The notes beneath the pieces were generated by a model. It was not told where the DNA came from, made no database searches, and worked only from the letters and a program-made list of their open reading frames with translations. Positions 1-9,707 of a stretch of DNA of 64,000 nucleotides are shown one piece after another (the first letter of the stretch is position 1; each line of letters begins with the position of its first letter). The position numbers and the translations under genes were made by a program. This DNA is from Epichloe hybrida. Its lineage: Eukaryota; Ascomycota; Sordariomycetes; Hypocreales; Clavicipitaceae. The stretch covers positions 1,984,001 to 2,048,000 of the forward strand of contig JAFEKR010000003.1 in NCBI GenBank assembly GCA_019022495.1, written 5' to 3'.

Positions 1-475
1 TTACCCTTAGGCACAATTCGTCTGGCAAGCTTGTGAAGGGATCTTTCTTCAGAAGCGGACTGACGAATTGGTGGACAAAGCTGAGCTGCTGACTCGTACA
101 CAGGTTGAGCAAATCGGCCAGGACTCTGGTCCGCTGGGGCCCCGAGCAATTCTTAAAGTGCTGACGGACTTTGGAGAGGAAGAAGTCCTCATCATCGGCG
201 GCATCGCTCCAATCTGGCTGGCAATGCGCGGGACCAGGCGAGGCGGCGGGCGTTGGAGGCGGCGGCGGTGAACCCGTCAACTGTTGGTCATAGTCTGTCG
301 CGGGCGTCGGTATACTGGGAGTCGGTGGCCCTCTCATATTTCGGACATGCTGTTGCGGCAGCTTCTCGATCCTCGGGTTGCTCAAGGCTGCGTTCTCAGT
401 GCCAAGGGCCAGCTCCTCGGTCAAGACGCTCCCTCTCCGCTCCGAGAAGCCCAAGGGTCGTTTATAGCCGTCCAT
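1..475 (-). CDS. F-box/WD40 protein, Cdc4-like, 5' fragment
   Basis: The minus strand is open without a stop from an ATG at 475 to the window edge, giving the first 158 residues. The N-terminus is Pro/Ser/Thr-rich and low in complexity. It is followed by a conserved helical stretch (RVLADLLNLCTSQQLSFVHQ, then KKDPFTSLPDELCLR), which is the lead-in and first helix of an F-box as found in Cdc4/Fbw7-type proteins. Proteins of this type are substrate receptors of SCF ubiquitin ligases: the F-box binds Skp1 and C-terminal WD40 repeats bind phosphorylated targets. The WD40 part would lie beyond base 1 and is not seen, so the choice of Cdc4 over other F-box/WD proteins is inference. No in-frame ATG was noticed in the short stretch read upstream of 475; a 5' UTR intron cannot be excluded. 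Confidence 0.75.
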   Translation of the reverse strand, partial: MDGYKRPLGFSERRGSVLTEELALGTENAALSNPRIEKLPQQHVRNMRGPPTPSIPTPATDYDQQLTGSPPPPPTPAASPGPAHCQPDWSDAADDEDFFLSKVRQHFKNCSGPQRTRVLADLLNLCTSQQLSFVHQFVSPLLKKDPFTSLPDELCLRV

Positions 476-3400
476 GATGGTGAAACGCCTTGTCCACGCG
501 CCGAGGCTACCACCTCAGTCAGGCAACACAGCCTGGCTATGTGTCGAGAATTTTTTATGGAAGGGGACGAAGTCGAGGTGGATGTCTTTCGGTGTAGACG
601 GGGTCGCGCGGCAAGGAATGAAAGCCCCAGGGCGAATTTGAAGTTCGTTTAAGCCAAAAGCCGGGCTATCTTAGCCTGGCACGGATCATGTCAGCTCCTG
701 CAGCAACTTGGATCATGCAAGTACGAGGCCGTAGAGAGAGTCCTAGACGTAACGAGAGATGTGATGCGAGAGGAGCGAGTGCTGTCATTAATGTGCCCCT
801 GTTGTATGGGATTATCGAAGGATTGTGTGTGATGGCACAGACAGCGATGGGAGGTGATGGATGTCGTCGCTCATCTTCCATCCATCGAGACCAGCCCTTT
901 TCAGTTTTCACCCACAGCGGCATCAACTGGAAGGGGGGGAGGAGCGCTTGGGAGGCTTGTTGGGGTGCTTTTGGGAGGGGGAAGGGGAAGGGGGATCGCT
1001 CAGCAAGGACGGGGCCGCTAACAGGGGGGGACACTTGGGCTACCTTTTCAGATGTCTCCCGGGTCTGCAGGCTGGTTGCAGCCGTCAACGGCGCAGAATG
1101 GCTTCGGCCAGCAACGACGAGCGCCCGAACGGCCGCTTATTAGAACATGGACAGCCCGACCGACAGCCTGGCCGCAAGAATTGCAAAGGCGAGGGGTGGG
1201 GGGGGGGGGGGAAGGCCGCCAAGTGAGCCGCCAAGTGAAGCAAAAAAGGCTGAAGAAACGGGAGAAAAAGGAAGAAATTCAAAGGGACAAACAGCAGAAG
1301 TAGCACCACAGCAGAAAAGTCGCGCCCACGTACCCAACTTCAAGACACCCCAAGACGATGCAGGTCACACACACCGTGACACACGGCAAACAACCAGGAT
1401 TCAGATGGAAGGACTGGGCGGCTGGGCCGACTTGGACTCGGATGGGGCCCGGGCGGAGGCGGGCGGGCGGGCGATGGGGATGGGGAAGGATCGAGACGCC
1501 AGGGACGATACGATATTTGCATGTCTGGCAGCCAGTCTCGTATTACAACCTGGGTACTCCGTACATATGGAAACTATGTATGTATGTAGAATACGGACTA
1601 CGGAACGTGGCATCGCATCAGGACATTATCCAAGGTTGGCAAGTACTCCGTGATGATGGGAGGGCCTTGAGCGCCATGTAGACTGAACATTTCAATCTTC
1701 TATTTCAATCTTCATGTGCATCTCTGGTGATGCGCCTGGGGTTTTGGGGCGTTTGGGATGACGGACTATTAGCGCCGGCAACTTGAATCCAACCTCACGA
1801 TTCGCAAGCTGAGACGGATCAGTTGAACGACTTGTGACAGACCTTCATTATGTACGCCGCTGGTCCGTGCGGCCAAGCCATCTGGACAACAATAACTCCC
1901 TCCGTGCGGATGACGAATTACATACTAGACGGACGGCTCGCTTGTTTCCCATGCAGCCTAATTACTCCGTATTATTACTCAATGAATTGATTCTCTCTGT
2001 GCGACTTGCGCGACTTGTGCGCCTTTTCCCGCCTCTTGTCCATGTATTATGTACGGATTAGTCCGTACTCCGCACACACTTTGTTTCCGGAAGGGATGCG
2101 CCAACGAAGGGGCGATGGGCTCGACCAGGGCTCCCTCCAGTGCTGGGTGTGGCCAGGGCGTCAACGGGTCAACAAACATGATTGCAGGAGAGTCTGTCTC
2201 CGCCTGCAAATCTTGACACCTGCAAGCAGTCATGTGGTGTGCAAGCATCACGACAACTCATGTCGCAGCCCCCCCCCCCCACCTTCCCAAACCACGCCAA
2301 AAGTCATATCATGGCACTGAAATAATAATAGCCACGTTTCGTCTTTTCGCCGCCAACAAACACCACGAAAAGATAGGATGGCTCCAACGACAAGAAGCAA
2401 GAAGTAACAACCTATTTTATTTCCCCATCTGGAATTTCCTTGCCCCCAGATTGCGCTAAGAAGGGGTCGCCTTATTGTCCATGTACCTCGAGGTATCAAC
2501 CGTAACTCTGCTAGGATGCAAGAACTAGCGTCGCAGGACACGCATCATCGTTTCTCCATTTGCTTCAACCTGGACGACTAACAGAGTACAAGGTTCGGCT
2601 ATCCTGTCAGGTCCATCCCGCAGTCCATCCCGCCATGTCTCACTCTGTCGTGTTTGTCCAATTAGAACCGCGGCCTTGCACTCTTCAAGACGCGATGGAT
2701 CGTGACTTGATCAGTGAGCGCATCCCGCGGCTCGGACGGAGCGTGGAGGTGTGCTCGTCCAACCTGATAATACCCTTGAATTGGCAATGATGGGATTCCC
2801 CACCCAGCCTTCCTACTCCATGCGAACCCTTTCCCCTCCCAAGCTGCTGTTGCATCGCAACGGCCCGTACGGATCCGTATTATCCAGCGCGTCTGCTGGC
2901 TGGTTGCTTTGCCTGCCTCCAGAGTCCATTTCAGGCAAGGGCCCTCCGACGTGGTTGGATGGCCTTTTGCCTGGAACAATACGGAGTCATGAATCCATTT
3001 TGGACGAGGTTTGTAGATGAACCCCAGGGTAGGTAGGCCTCGCATGCAACATGCAAAAGAGGTGCCTCACAATAATGAAGCACACTCCGTAAAAATCAAT
3101 TCCATCTACCAAAACCACCATGCCATCCATGTACAATCATCACCAATCCATCCCTGAACTGCAATCTCGATGCCAACTTCCCAGATGACGTGTGTGAAAG
3201 CTCGGGCTTCACCCTTCCTCATAGTCGCCACCGTATCAAGGGCTTTTGCCGCGCTCTCAGTTGAGGACTCAGGCCTGGATAAAGGGGATGTTGCCAACAA
3301 TTCCAGAATCTGCATCTTGAAGAGGAGTCTTCATGGACCGGAAAGCGCCCCTCCTTGCCAACAGCAGTCCGTTCACGAAGAGGAAGAGGAGAAAAACCAT

Positions 3401-4051
3401 GGATAGCAGGCCGGTTCTCCCACTGTCTGTATTGCGAATAGCCCCCTTCGGCAAGCAGCGACGAATTTTCCATACTCTCTTGGTCTATGAAAGAAAAGTA
3501 ACCGAGGCAGAGTCCCAGGCTGTGTTTTTTTTTTGTCTTGAACGGCCTCGAGAAGATGACCACCCCTCTTGTATTTTCGAAATTATTTTTGACATGGTCA
3601 ATTTCCCATCTGTTCCCCATTGACGGGCTTGTCTCATCTCTCCCCCAATACGATATTGGCGCTCTCGTGCAACCTCGAGGCTGTCCTCAAGTACATGTTG
3701 CGTCTCCATGAGGCAGACTTGTGGTGAGAGCACTTTTTGTTTGTGGGTGAGTAATCCCTCTTTGACAGTACACGTGGGAACTCAACTACGTGCACCACTG
3801 TGAGATGGAAAACCTTCAAGGACAAGCAGAAAGAAAGAAGGATTTTCTTCTTGTAACTTACAACGCTGTTGGTCTAATTACTGGCACAATTATCTTCACA
3901 TTTGCATTACATCGTCATGAAGACCAATTTTGTAAAAATGCTTCCGCTCAACTAAGCTGCATGGCTTGGTTTCGAGACCACTTCGATAACGGTATTGGGA
4001 TGAGGTGGAAAGTGCATCCGTTATCCGCTCCAAATCACACCCTGCCCCTAC
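476..4051. other. Gene-free spacer, about 3.6 kb
   Basis: No ORF here resembles a protein I recognise. The left part (about 860-1300) is rich in G and purine runs; overlapping short ORFs in several frames are what such composition produces. Further right there are C, A and T homopolymers (for example near 2270 and 3520) and several copies of the octamer ACTCCGTA (1556, 1964, 2980, 3084). It probably holds the promoter and 5' leader of the F-box gene and the 3' flank of the transporter gene. Confidence 0.6.
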
Positions 4052-5569
4052 TCAATGATGATGTCCAAACTGTGTAAGCAGCGGCAGCAGCATGCCCGCT
4101 ACGGTGGCAAGGGTGTCCCGAATCTCGGGGCCCTTGGCCTTACGTTGCGACGTCGGCGTAGCATCCGAGTAGCCGTTTGCTCCGGATGGCCCTTCATGGT
4201 GATGGGACGAGCCGTCTTCCTGCATGGCATGCATGGCGACGTACCTGGGTGCGAGGTGCATAGTCAGTGGATTATCGTCTGCGAATTTCTTCTACATCAT
4301 CAAAGGGAAAGGGATGAACAATGGGAGGGGGGGGAGCTGAAAGGGAAAAATCTTACAGGAATGTACCCCCAGAAAAGAGAAGCAACATGCCGGTCCACCA
4401 AGTGCCGGTATCACCATCTAGGTTATCACCACCGAGGATCTTGATCAGGAGCCATGTAGATATGGCCCCGACGGGAGCAGCCAAGCTGAAGACAACCAAA
4501 TGTCCTCGCGCTGCACGTTTCGATAGCCCCTGTCTGAGCAGGACCGATGTCAGGCCAAACGCGGCGGGAGCTTTGTGAAGCATGACGGCAATGAATATGA
4601 CGAAGCCGAGCTTCGTGTTGGATGTGGCTGACGATGCGCCCATTGCGATTCCGTCCGCCGCAGCATGGATGACAAGGCCGATTGTCGTAGCAAGGGTCCT
4701 GGTATGTTTCGGGGTCGGGGCCAATGAGCCCAGAAAGCCTTCTTCTTCGTCGCTTGATGCTCTCTCAGTATTGGCTCCACCCAGGTTGTCTAGACTGAAG
4801 TGTTGAGGTTGCGGACCGGACCGCAGACTCTCCGATGCGTGCTTGGGCAGCCTGTCGACGAGGAACATGAGGATGAAACCAAGGATCATGGAGAAGCCCA
4901 CCTCAAAGGCTGGAATCTCCACGTGGTGCTCGTCTTCTTTGTGTTCTCCTCCTTCATGCTTTGTTTGGTCTCTTTCGCCATCGGTTGGTGTCTCCTTGGC
5001 CGGTTCGTCGGCGCGTTTCACTATCCCTGATGTCGTGGACCACCCAGACACGATGATGTGCAAAGTCCTATCTTGTGATGGGGGAAAACTGTCTCGTGGT
5101 GCGATGCCTGTCATGACAGCTGTAACTTGCTCGATGATGTCCCTCTCCTGTACTCCGAAGCTCCAAGGACTCCTTCGGGCGAGGCTGCGAACTTTGTGGG
5201 CGTGTGAGCCGATTGGCGACGAGGCCGCGGCCTCAATTCCCTCGGGAATGATGACTATTAGCGATGTTCCTACTAGTATGCCGACGCCGATACTAGAAAT
5301 GAGCCGTAACTGTGATTGCGATAGTGACATGGACAGCGGGAGGGCTCCGGCAAAAAATGACCTGTACGAGGAAGTGTTAGTTACCCTTCGATTTCGAATG
5401 CGACCCGAGGTGGGCAGGCGAGCAGAATTTGTGCAATGTCGTACGCAATTGCCATTACGGCCTGAGGAGGGAGAGAGACGCGTTATTATTAGTTGTATTT
5501 CGGTGAGATTGCCTGATATTGATTGGATTAACTAACACATAGGCCTAAAAGCAGGAAGATGCCCGCCAT
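4052..5569 (-). CDS. ZIP-family metal transporter, ATX2/SLC39A9-like
   Basis: Four exons (5569-5537, 5461-5445, 5361-4357, 4244-4052) join in frame to 415 residues. Exon 2 is only 17 nt. The product starts MAGIFLLLGLC, continues with AVMAIASFFAGALPLS and has about eight hydrophobic segments, the ZIP signature around HAAADGIAMGA (a His and Asp that can bind metal), and a His/Glu/Asp-rich cytosolic loop (HEGGEHKEDEHH). The ending LLFSGGTFLYVAMHAMQ and a final His triplet fit the ATX2/ZIP9 branch, whose members move Mn or Zn into the cytosol from the Golgi. Substrate and location here are inferred from the family. Introns are 75, 83 and 112 nt with clear branch sites (GTAACTAAC in intron 2). The gene is divergent from the J-domain gene at 6105. 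Confidence 0.85.
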
Positions 5570-6104
5570 GAGGAGCTGAAGACGGTGTCGCAAAAAAAGG
5601 CTACTGGTCGTGATTCAATGATGGAGCGAAACGGAAACAGCACAAGTCGTCTCCGTAAAGCCGTAAAGCTTGCTCACGAATGCATCATGGTCGTTTAAGA
5701 AGCGGTGGTCGATTGGGGAGTGGCCGCGCCCACGGATGGACAGAGAGAAAGAGGCGGTCCGACTCCAGGACAGAATTAGATGGCAGAAGGTCGGGATCAA
5801 GCTTGGTCTTTAGCCAGGTGTCTACTCCGTAGATTGGATGGATTCGTCTGGTCGTTGCGATGTGAACCGTGCGCCCCTACGGATCCGTACGCCCCTCAAC
5901 TTAATTGACGGGCAGGTCTTAAAATCTGCCCCACGTCTACGGACGGACGTACGGACGAATAATTTTACCACAACCTCGTCTTCGCTCGTCTTCCTTACAT
6001 ATTTTTTTTCCAACAACGAACGAGACCCGTTGAAAACAGTCACGGCCCAGCAGCTGGGCGCTTCGATTCCGACTCCTCCGGCCCCCAAACATGGGCTACC
6101 CGTC
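5570..6104. promoter_or_regulatory. Divergent promoter of ZIP and J-domain genes
   Basis: This 535-bp gap separates two genes transcribed outward. It contains an ACTCCGTA copy at 5824, several TACGGA repeats at 5878-5955 and a pyrimidine-rich stretch with a T8 run at 5980-6012 that often precedes fungal start codons. A 5-codon upstream ORF (ATG at 6091, TGA ending at 6108) overlaps the start of the right-hand gene. Confidence 0.5.
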
Positions 6105-7217
6105 ATGACAGATTCCGCGCCGTCTCCAAAAAGACGCCACATTCTGTCCTCCATCAACCCCCACGCCCACAAAGATGCAGTCTCGCAACCTCCCCCCAAG
6201 AATCCCACCCATGGCGATGGCGGCGAAACAAACCATAACGATGGCCATGTCGGCTCTCGTAACAGTTTTCGAGAACCAGCCACTCCAGATCTGAACTCAA
6301 AGGGGGATTTGCACCCTGATGAGAGCCAAACCCTCCCGCGACGCTCACGGTTAAAACTCAAGTCAGAGAAGTCACGGCGTCACAGGACATGTCGAGACCG
6401 ACACAGCCGACACAGCCGCCGCAGCCACGATGACAACGAGGCCTTCTCCAAATCCCACAGCAGCTCGAGCAGGCACCATCATCACCATCGTCGACGTGGA
6501 CACCGAGAGCGCTCCCCAACACCGCCCAACGCCCATGATCCGCCACCGCTCGACCCGGAAGCCGCCTTCCGCGAATCACTCTTTGATGCCATGGCCGATG
6601 ACGAAGGTGCCTCATACTGGGAGTCTGTCTATGGGCAACCCATCCACGTATACTCCAACGAAAAGGTCAGCCCAACAGGCGAGCTGGAGCAAATGACGGA
6701 AGAAGAATACGCAGCCTACGTACGGCAAAAGATGTGGGAAAAGACGCACGCGGGCTTACTCGAAGAACGAGCCAAGCGCGAGGAGAGGCGGAAGCAGAAA
6801 CAGGAAGAAGAGGAAAGGGCGCGCAAATTACAACGTGAAATGGAACAGAGTCTTCGTCGCGGGGAAGAGCGACGTCAAAAGAGACGATGGATTGCGCAAT
6901 GGGAAGAGTACTCTCGCGCTTGGGCAACGTGGGACGGCACCATGGAGACACTGGCGTGGCCCGTTGACGGGAACAGTCGCGAGGGCATCAGCATCACCGA
7001 GAAGGACGTGCGGTCGTTCTATGTACGTGGTCTTGAGCTGGAGAGCATCGGCGAGCGCGAGCTTGTGAGCAAGCTCAAGGAGGAGAGGGTACGATGGCAT
7101 CCGGACAAGATGCAGCAGAGGCTGGGTGGCAAGGTAGACGACAAGGTGATGAGGGATGTGACGGCTGTGTTTCAGATCATTGATAAGCTGTGGGCGGATT
7201 TGCGGCCCAGGACATAG
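6105..7217 (+). CDS. NFKBIL1-like protein with C-terminal J-like domain
   Basis: A single exon encoding 370 residues if the ATG at 6105 is used. The first 140 residues are basic, Ser/His/Arg-rich and low in complexity. Next come an acidic patch (DAMADDEGASYWESVYG) and a Glu/Arg/Lys-rich coiled coil (about residues 205-275). The last 90 residues hold a J-type helix pair with the motif RWHPDKM. The HPD tripeptide is the Hsp70-activating motif of DnaJ domains, and this order of coiled coil and divergent C-terminal J-like domain is the one found in fungal relatives of NFKBIL1. Animal members have ankyrin repeats, which are absent here. An in-frame ATG at 5838 would add 89 residues of unconserved look, so 6105 is preferred. 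Confidence 0.7.
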   Translation: MTDSAPSPKRRHILSSINPHAHKDAVSQPPPKNPTHGDGGETNHNDGHVGSRNSFREPATPDLNSKGDLHPDESQTLPRRSRLKLKSEKSRRHRTCRDRHSRHSRRSHDDNEAFSKSHSSSSRHHHHHRRRGHRERSPTPPNAHDPPPLDPEAAFRESLFDAMADDEGASYWESVYGQPIHVYSNEKVSPTGELEQMTEEEYAAYVRQKMWEKTHAGLLEERAKREERRKQKQEEEERARKLQREMEQSLRRGEERRQKRRWIAQWEEYSRAWATWDGTMETLAWPVDGNSREGISITEKDVRSFYVRGLELESIGERELVSKLKEERVRWHPDKMQQRLGGKVDDKVMRDVTAVFQIIDKLWADLRPRT

Positions 7218-7747
7218 CATAGACGGCGTTGTATGAACTTGGATACCCTTTCTGCTCAGATGACACTATTTCTCTCTATACAATTTGGATTGCCTTGTGA
7301 CGAAGACACAAATGTCGCTGATTTTGGAGCTTACATGTGCTTGTGTAGTCGTGTGTGGTGTTTCCACTGATTTTGTTTAGTGGGACTTGCTACGATCACC
7401 GAAATAGCATCATCTTGGTGCGTGCGGACAATTCTCATCTGACGCCAGACTGGCTGCCGGATGTGGCAATGCAAACGTGCAAACACTATTAACAACGAGA
7501 CACCATGAAACGGAAGTGCAGGTGTGATTATTATTCAATGACGGCGGTGCCCTTGTCCGGGGCACATCCATCCCGCGCCATGGGAAGTCGCAGAAGCACT
7601 CTACTCCCTCAACCGACGCAACAAGATGCATTATTACAGTATTTTGCAGACGTAGCCCTCCTCATGAAGTGAAGATCTCCATTTTACCATCTTCCCATGT
7701 TTACCACGCCGATGTCATGTCCACACGCAACCTGCGCAACTGACAGC
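7218..7747. other. Spacer between convergent genes
   Basis: About 530 bp between the 3' ends of the J-domain gene and the repeat-protein gene. It is moderately AT-rich and should hold both polyadenylation regions. I see no gene or clear repeat in it. Confidence 0.5.
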
Positions 7748-8281
7748 TCACAAGTTGGCCATGGCAACAGCAGCACCACCCATGAGCGCGCCCATGGCCA
7801 CGGCGACAGTCTGGACGGGAGCAGCGGCAGTGCTGGAGCTAGAGGCGGCAGATCGGAGGCTGCTTTCGGCGGCGCCAGCGCCGGACGTGACCTTTGCCAG
7901 CTCAGACTGGGCGCTCGACTTGGCGGAGCCCGTGGCGGTGGCGATGACGCTGTTCAGGCTCGAGGCCTTGGAGCCGGCCTCGCTCGTGATCTTTGCGACG
8001 CTGCTCGAGACGCCGGCGGCGAAAGTCGAGGCCTTTGACCTGGCGGCGTCGTCGGCAGTAGACGCCTCGGACTTGACGCTGGCGATCTTGGTGGACGCGC
8101 TGGAGATGATGCCTCCGATGGCCGTGGACGCGCTCGATGCGATGCCTCCTGCGCCCGTGGACGCGCCCGAGACGATGCCCGCTACGCCCGTGGAGATGTC
8201 GCTGATGATGTCGGGCTGGGGCTCGGGCGTGGCCTGGACGGCGGCAGCCAGGGCGAACATGACGGCGTTGGTGAACTTCAT
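7748..8281 (-). CDS. Small secreted Ser/Ala-rich repeat protein, probably GPI-anchored
   Basis: A single exon of 177 residues. Residues 1-17 form a secretion signal (MKFTNAVMFALAAAVQA). The middle consists of imperfect repeats of about 11 residues: GIVSGAST, GGIASSAST, GGIISSAST, KIASVKSEAST. Ser, Ala and Thr dominate to the end. The C-terminus is a hydrophobic tail (VAVAMGALMGGAAVAMANL) preceded by small residues, as in GPI-anchored fungal wall proteins. No cysteine is present. A TATAAAG box lies on the coding strand at about 8412-8406, roughly 125 bp upstream of the start, which suggests strong or regulated expression. The function is unknown; structural wall protein, adhesin or effector are all possible. 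The antisense frame is also open, a side effect of the codon use. Confidence 0.7.
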   Translation of the reverse strand: MKFTNAVMFALAAAVQATPEPQPDIISDISTGVAGIVSGASTGAGGIASSASTAIGGIISSASTKIASVKSEASTADDAARSKASTFAAGVSSSVAKITSEAGSKASSLNSVIATATGSAKSSAQSELAKVTSGAGAAESSLRSAASSSSTAAAPVQTVAVAMGALMGGAAVAMANL

Positions 8282-8711
8282 GATGATGGGACGATTCTGG
8301 GGGAATGTGTGTTGAAGATTGGGTTTGTATATGGGGTAGATTTGCTGTGGTGCGGGAAGCGGAGAGGAGGGAGAGACGCAGGGAAAGCAGTGAGCAGGAA
8401 GGATACCTTTATATGTACGCCCCTTTTGTGTACTCGGTAAACTTTTTTCTTTTTCTTTTCTTTTCCCCTTTCTCAGGTTTTCCGGTCTGGTTGACAGGGA
8501 GACTTGGGGGCGTGAGACAACCCGACGCTACACAGACGGGCCTTGATTCGTCATCCCCCAGTCGCGTCAAGTTGGCGATCGTCGTCATTCCCACTTTTTC
8601 AACTTCTAAAATAATCCCGAGTGTGGCTTGGGCTCTTCGCTACATGAGTTGAATCCCGCCACATTGTGCTGTGACTAACTTGGTGTTATCCGTGCGCTGG
8701 CTCAGTCTGGC

Positions 8712-8732
8712 TGACATGACATGACATGACAT
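8712..8732. repeat. TGACA tandem repeat
   Basis: Four perfect copies of the 5-bp unit TGACA in intergenic DNA. Confidence 0.85.
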
Positions 8733-8880
8733 AACAACGGGCTGTTTTATTGCCAGCCGCCTTTACATTATGTACTCCGTACTTATTCTCCGATAGGAAG
8801 GAGCGAGGGGCAGGGGGCCTGCCTGGGGGTCCTTGAAACCTCGACATGACGACCTGCCGTGCCGTGCCTTGCCGGGCTTC

Positions 8881-8954
8881 AGTTCCAGTTCCCAGCTCCC
8901 AGTTCTCAGCTCCCAGCTCCCAGTTCCCAGTTCCCAGTCTCCACTTCCCAGTTC
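8881..8954. repeat. 7-bp minisatellite AGYTCCC
   Basis: About ten copies of a 7-bp unit alternating AGTTCCC and AGCTCCC with a few changes. A related unit (AGTTGCC) forms the repeat at 37161. Confidence 0.85.
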
Positions 8955-9707
8955 AGCATCAGATCGGGGCTTCTGCTGAATGCGTTGCCATCGCCATCCT
9001 CCCCCACAGCCCCGGCCCAACAGTCCCATCCGCCACAGCCACATCAGACCGTTCTTCGTTGCTGTCCAGCGTTGCGTCATGGTGGGCCTATCCCCACAAT
9101 AAGTCCCTCATCGTTACTCCGTGCATGTAAGGAACGACAAACAAGCCAGAAGTCGCCTGGCTGCTACGAGACCGTCTGACGTCCTCGGACGCGCGCATGC
9201 AGGTTGACATGACAATGGTGGAAATATCCTCCAAACCCTGTGCTGTGATGCAGGGATCGCTCAGAGCCATGACAATACATGTACATGTAAGAACATGGTG
9301 CGAATGCGAATGGGGCACTGATCGTCGCACCCGGCTCATGACGTCATATACTCGAGAGAGTTTACTTATGATATCACGCAACTTTATTCATCGGGCTGCT
9401 GATAGACTGACCAGTCAGAGACTCATTGTTGACTTGTGTAGTTGGCTGGCTCAGAGAGAACCTGGAGAGCCTAGCTGGGCGTCACTGCCTGGATCCAAAG
9501 CAATTAATTGTACCTTTCTCAATTCCGTCATTCCCGTGACAAATTCCGGACTGGCCGCCGATCGCACAAAAGAAATTGGCTCAACGCCCTCGGACTCAGC
9601 AGCAGCTTGGCTTGGCTGGCGCCATGCTCCGTACCGAGAACTTAGCTACGCCATGCATGGCGCCGTGAACGCATGCAGCAAGCACGTAAAGAGTGCGTGT
9701 GGTGGTT

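Larger units (their letters stand above)
8282..9707. other. Gene-free spacer with minisatellites
   Basis: Contains the TATA box of the repeat-protein gene (about 8406-8412), a CT-rich tract (8443-8475), a TGACA repeat (8712-8732), an AGYTCCC minisatellite (8881-8954) and an ACTCCGTA copy at 8774. The right end is the 3' flank of the Sin1 gene. Long ORFs from 9197 on the plus strand have no recognisable domain. Confidence 0.5.

Noticed and set aside
688..1303. Overlapping plus-strand ORFs of up to 151 codons
   Set aside because: They lie in a G-rich, purine-biased spacer, overlap one another in several frames and have no recognisable motif.
5838..6104. In-frame N-terminal extension of the J-domain protein (ATG at 5838)
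   Set aside because: The added 89 residues look like translated leader (repeated TACGGA, T runs) and the ATG at 6105 begins a more typical Ser/Arg-rich start. Not excluded.
7755..8315. 186-codon ORF on the plus strand opposite the repeat-protein gene
   Set aside because: It is the antisense shadow of GC-rich Ser/Ala codons; the minus strand has a signal peptide, repeats and an upstream TATA box.
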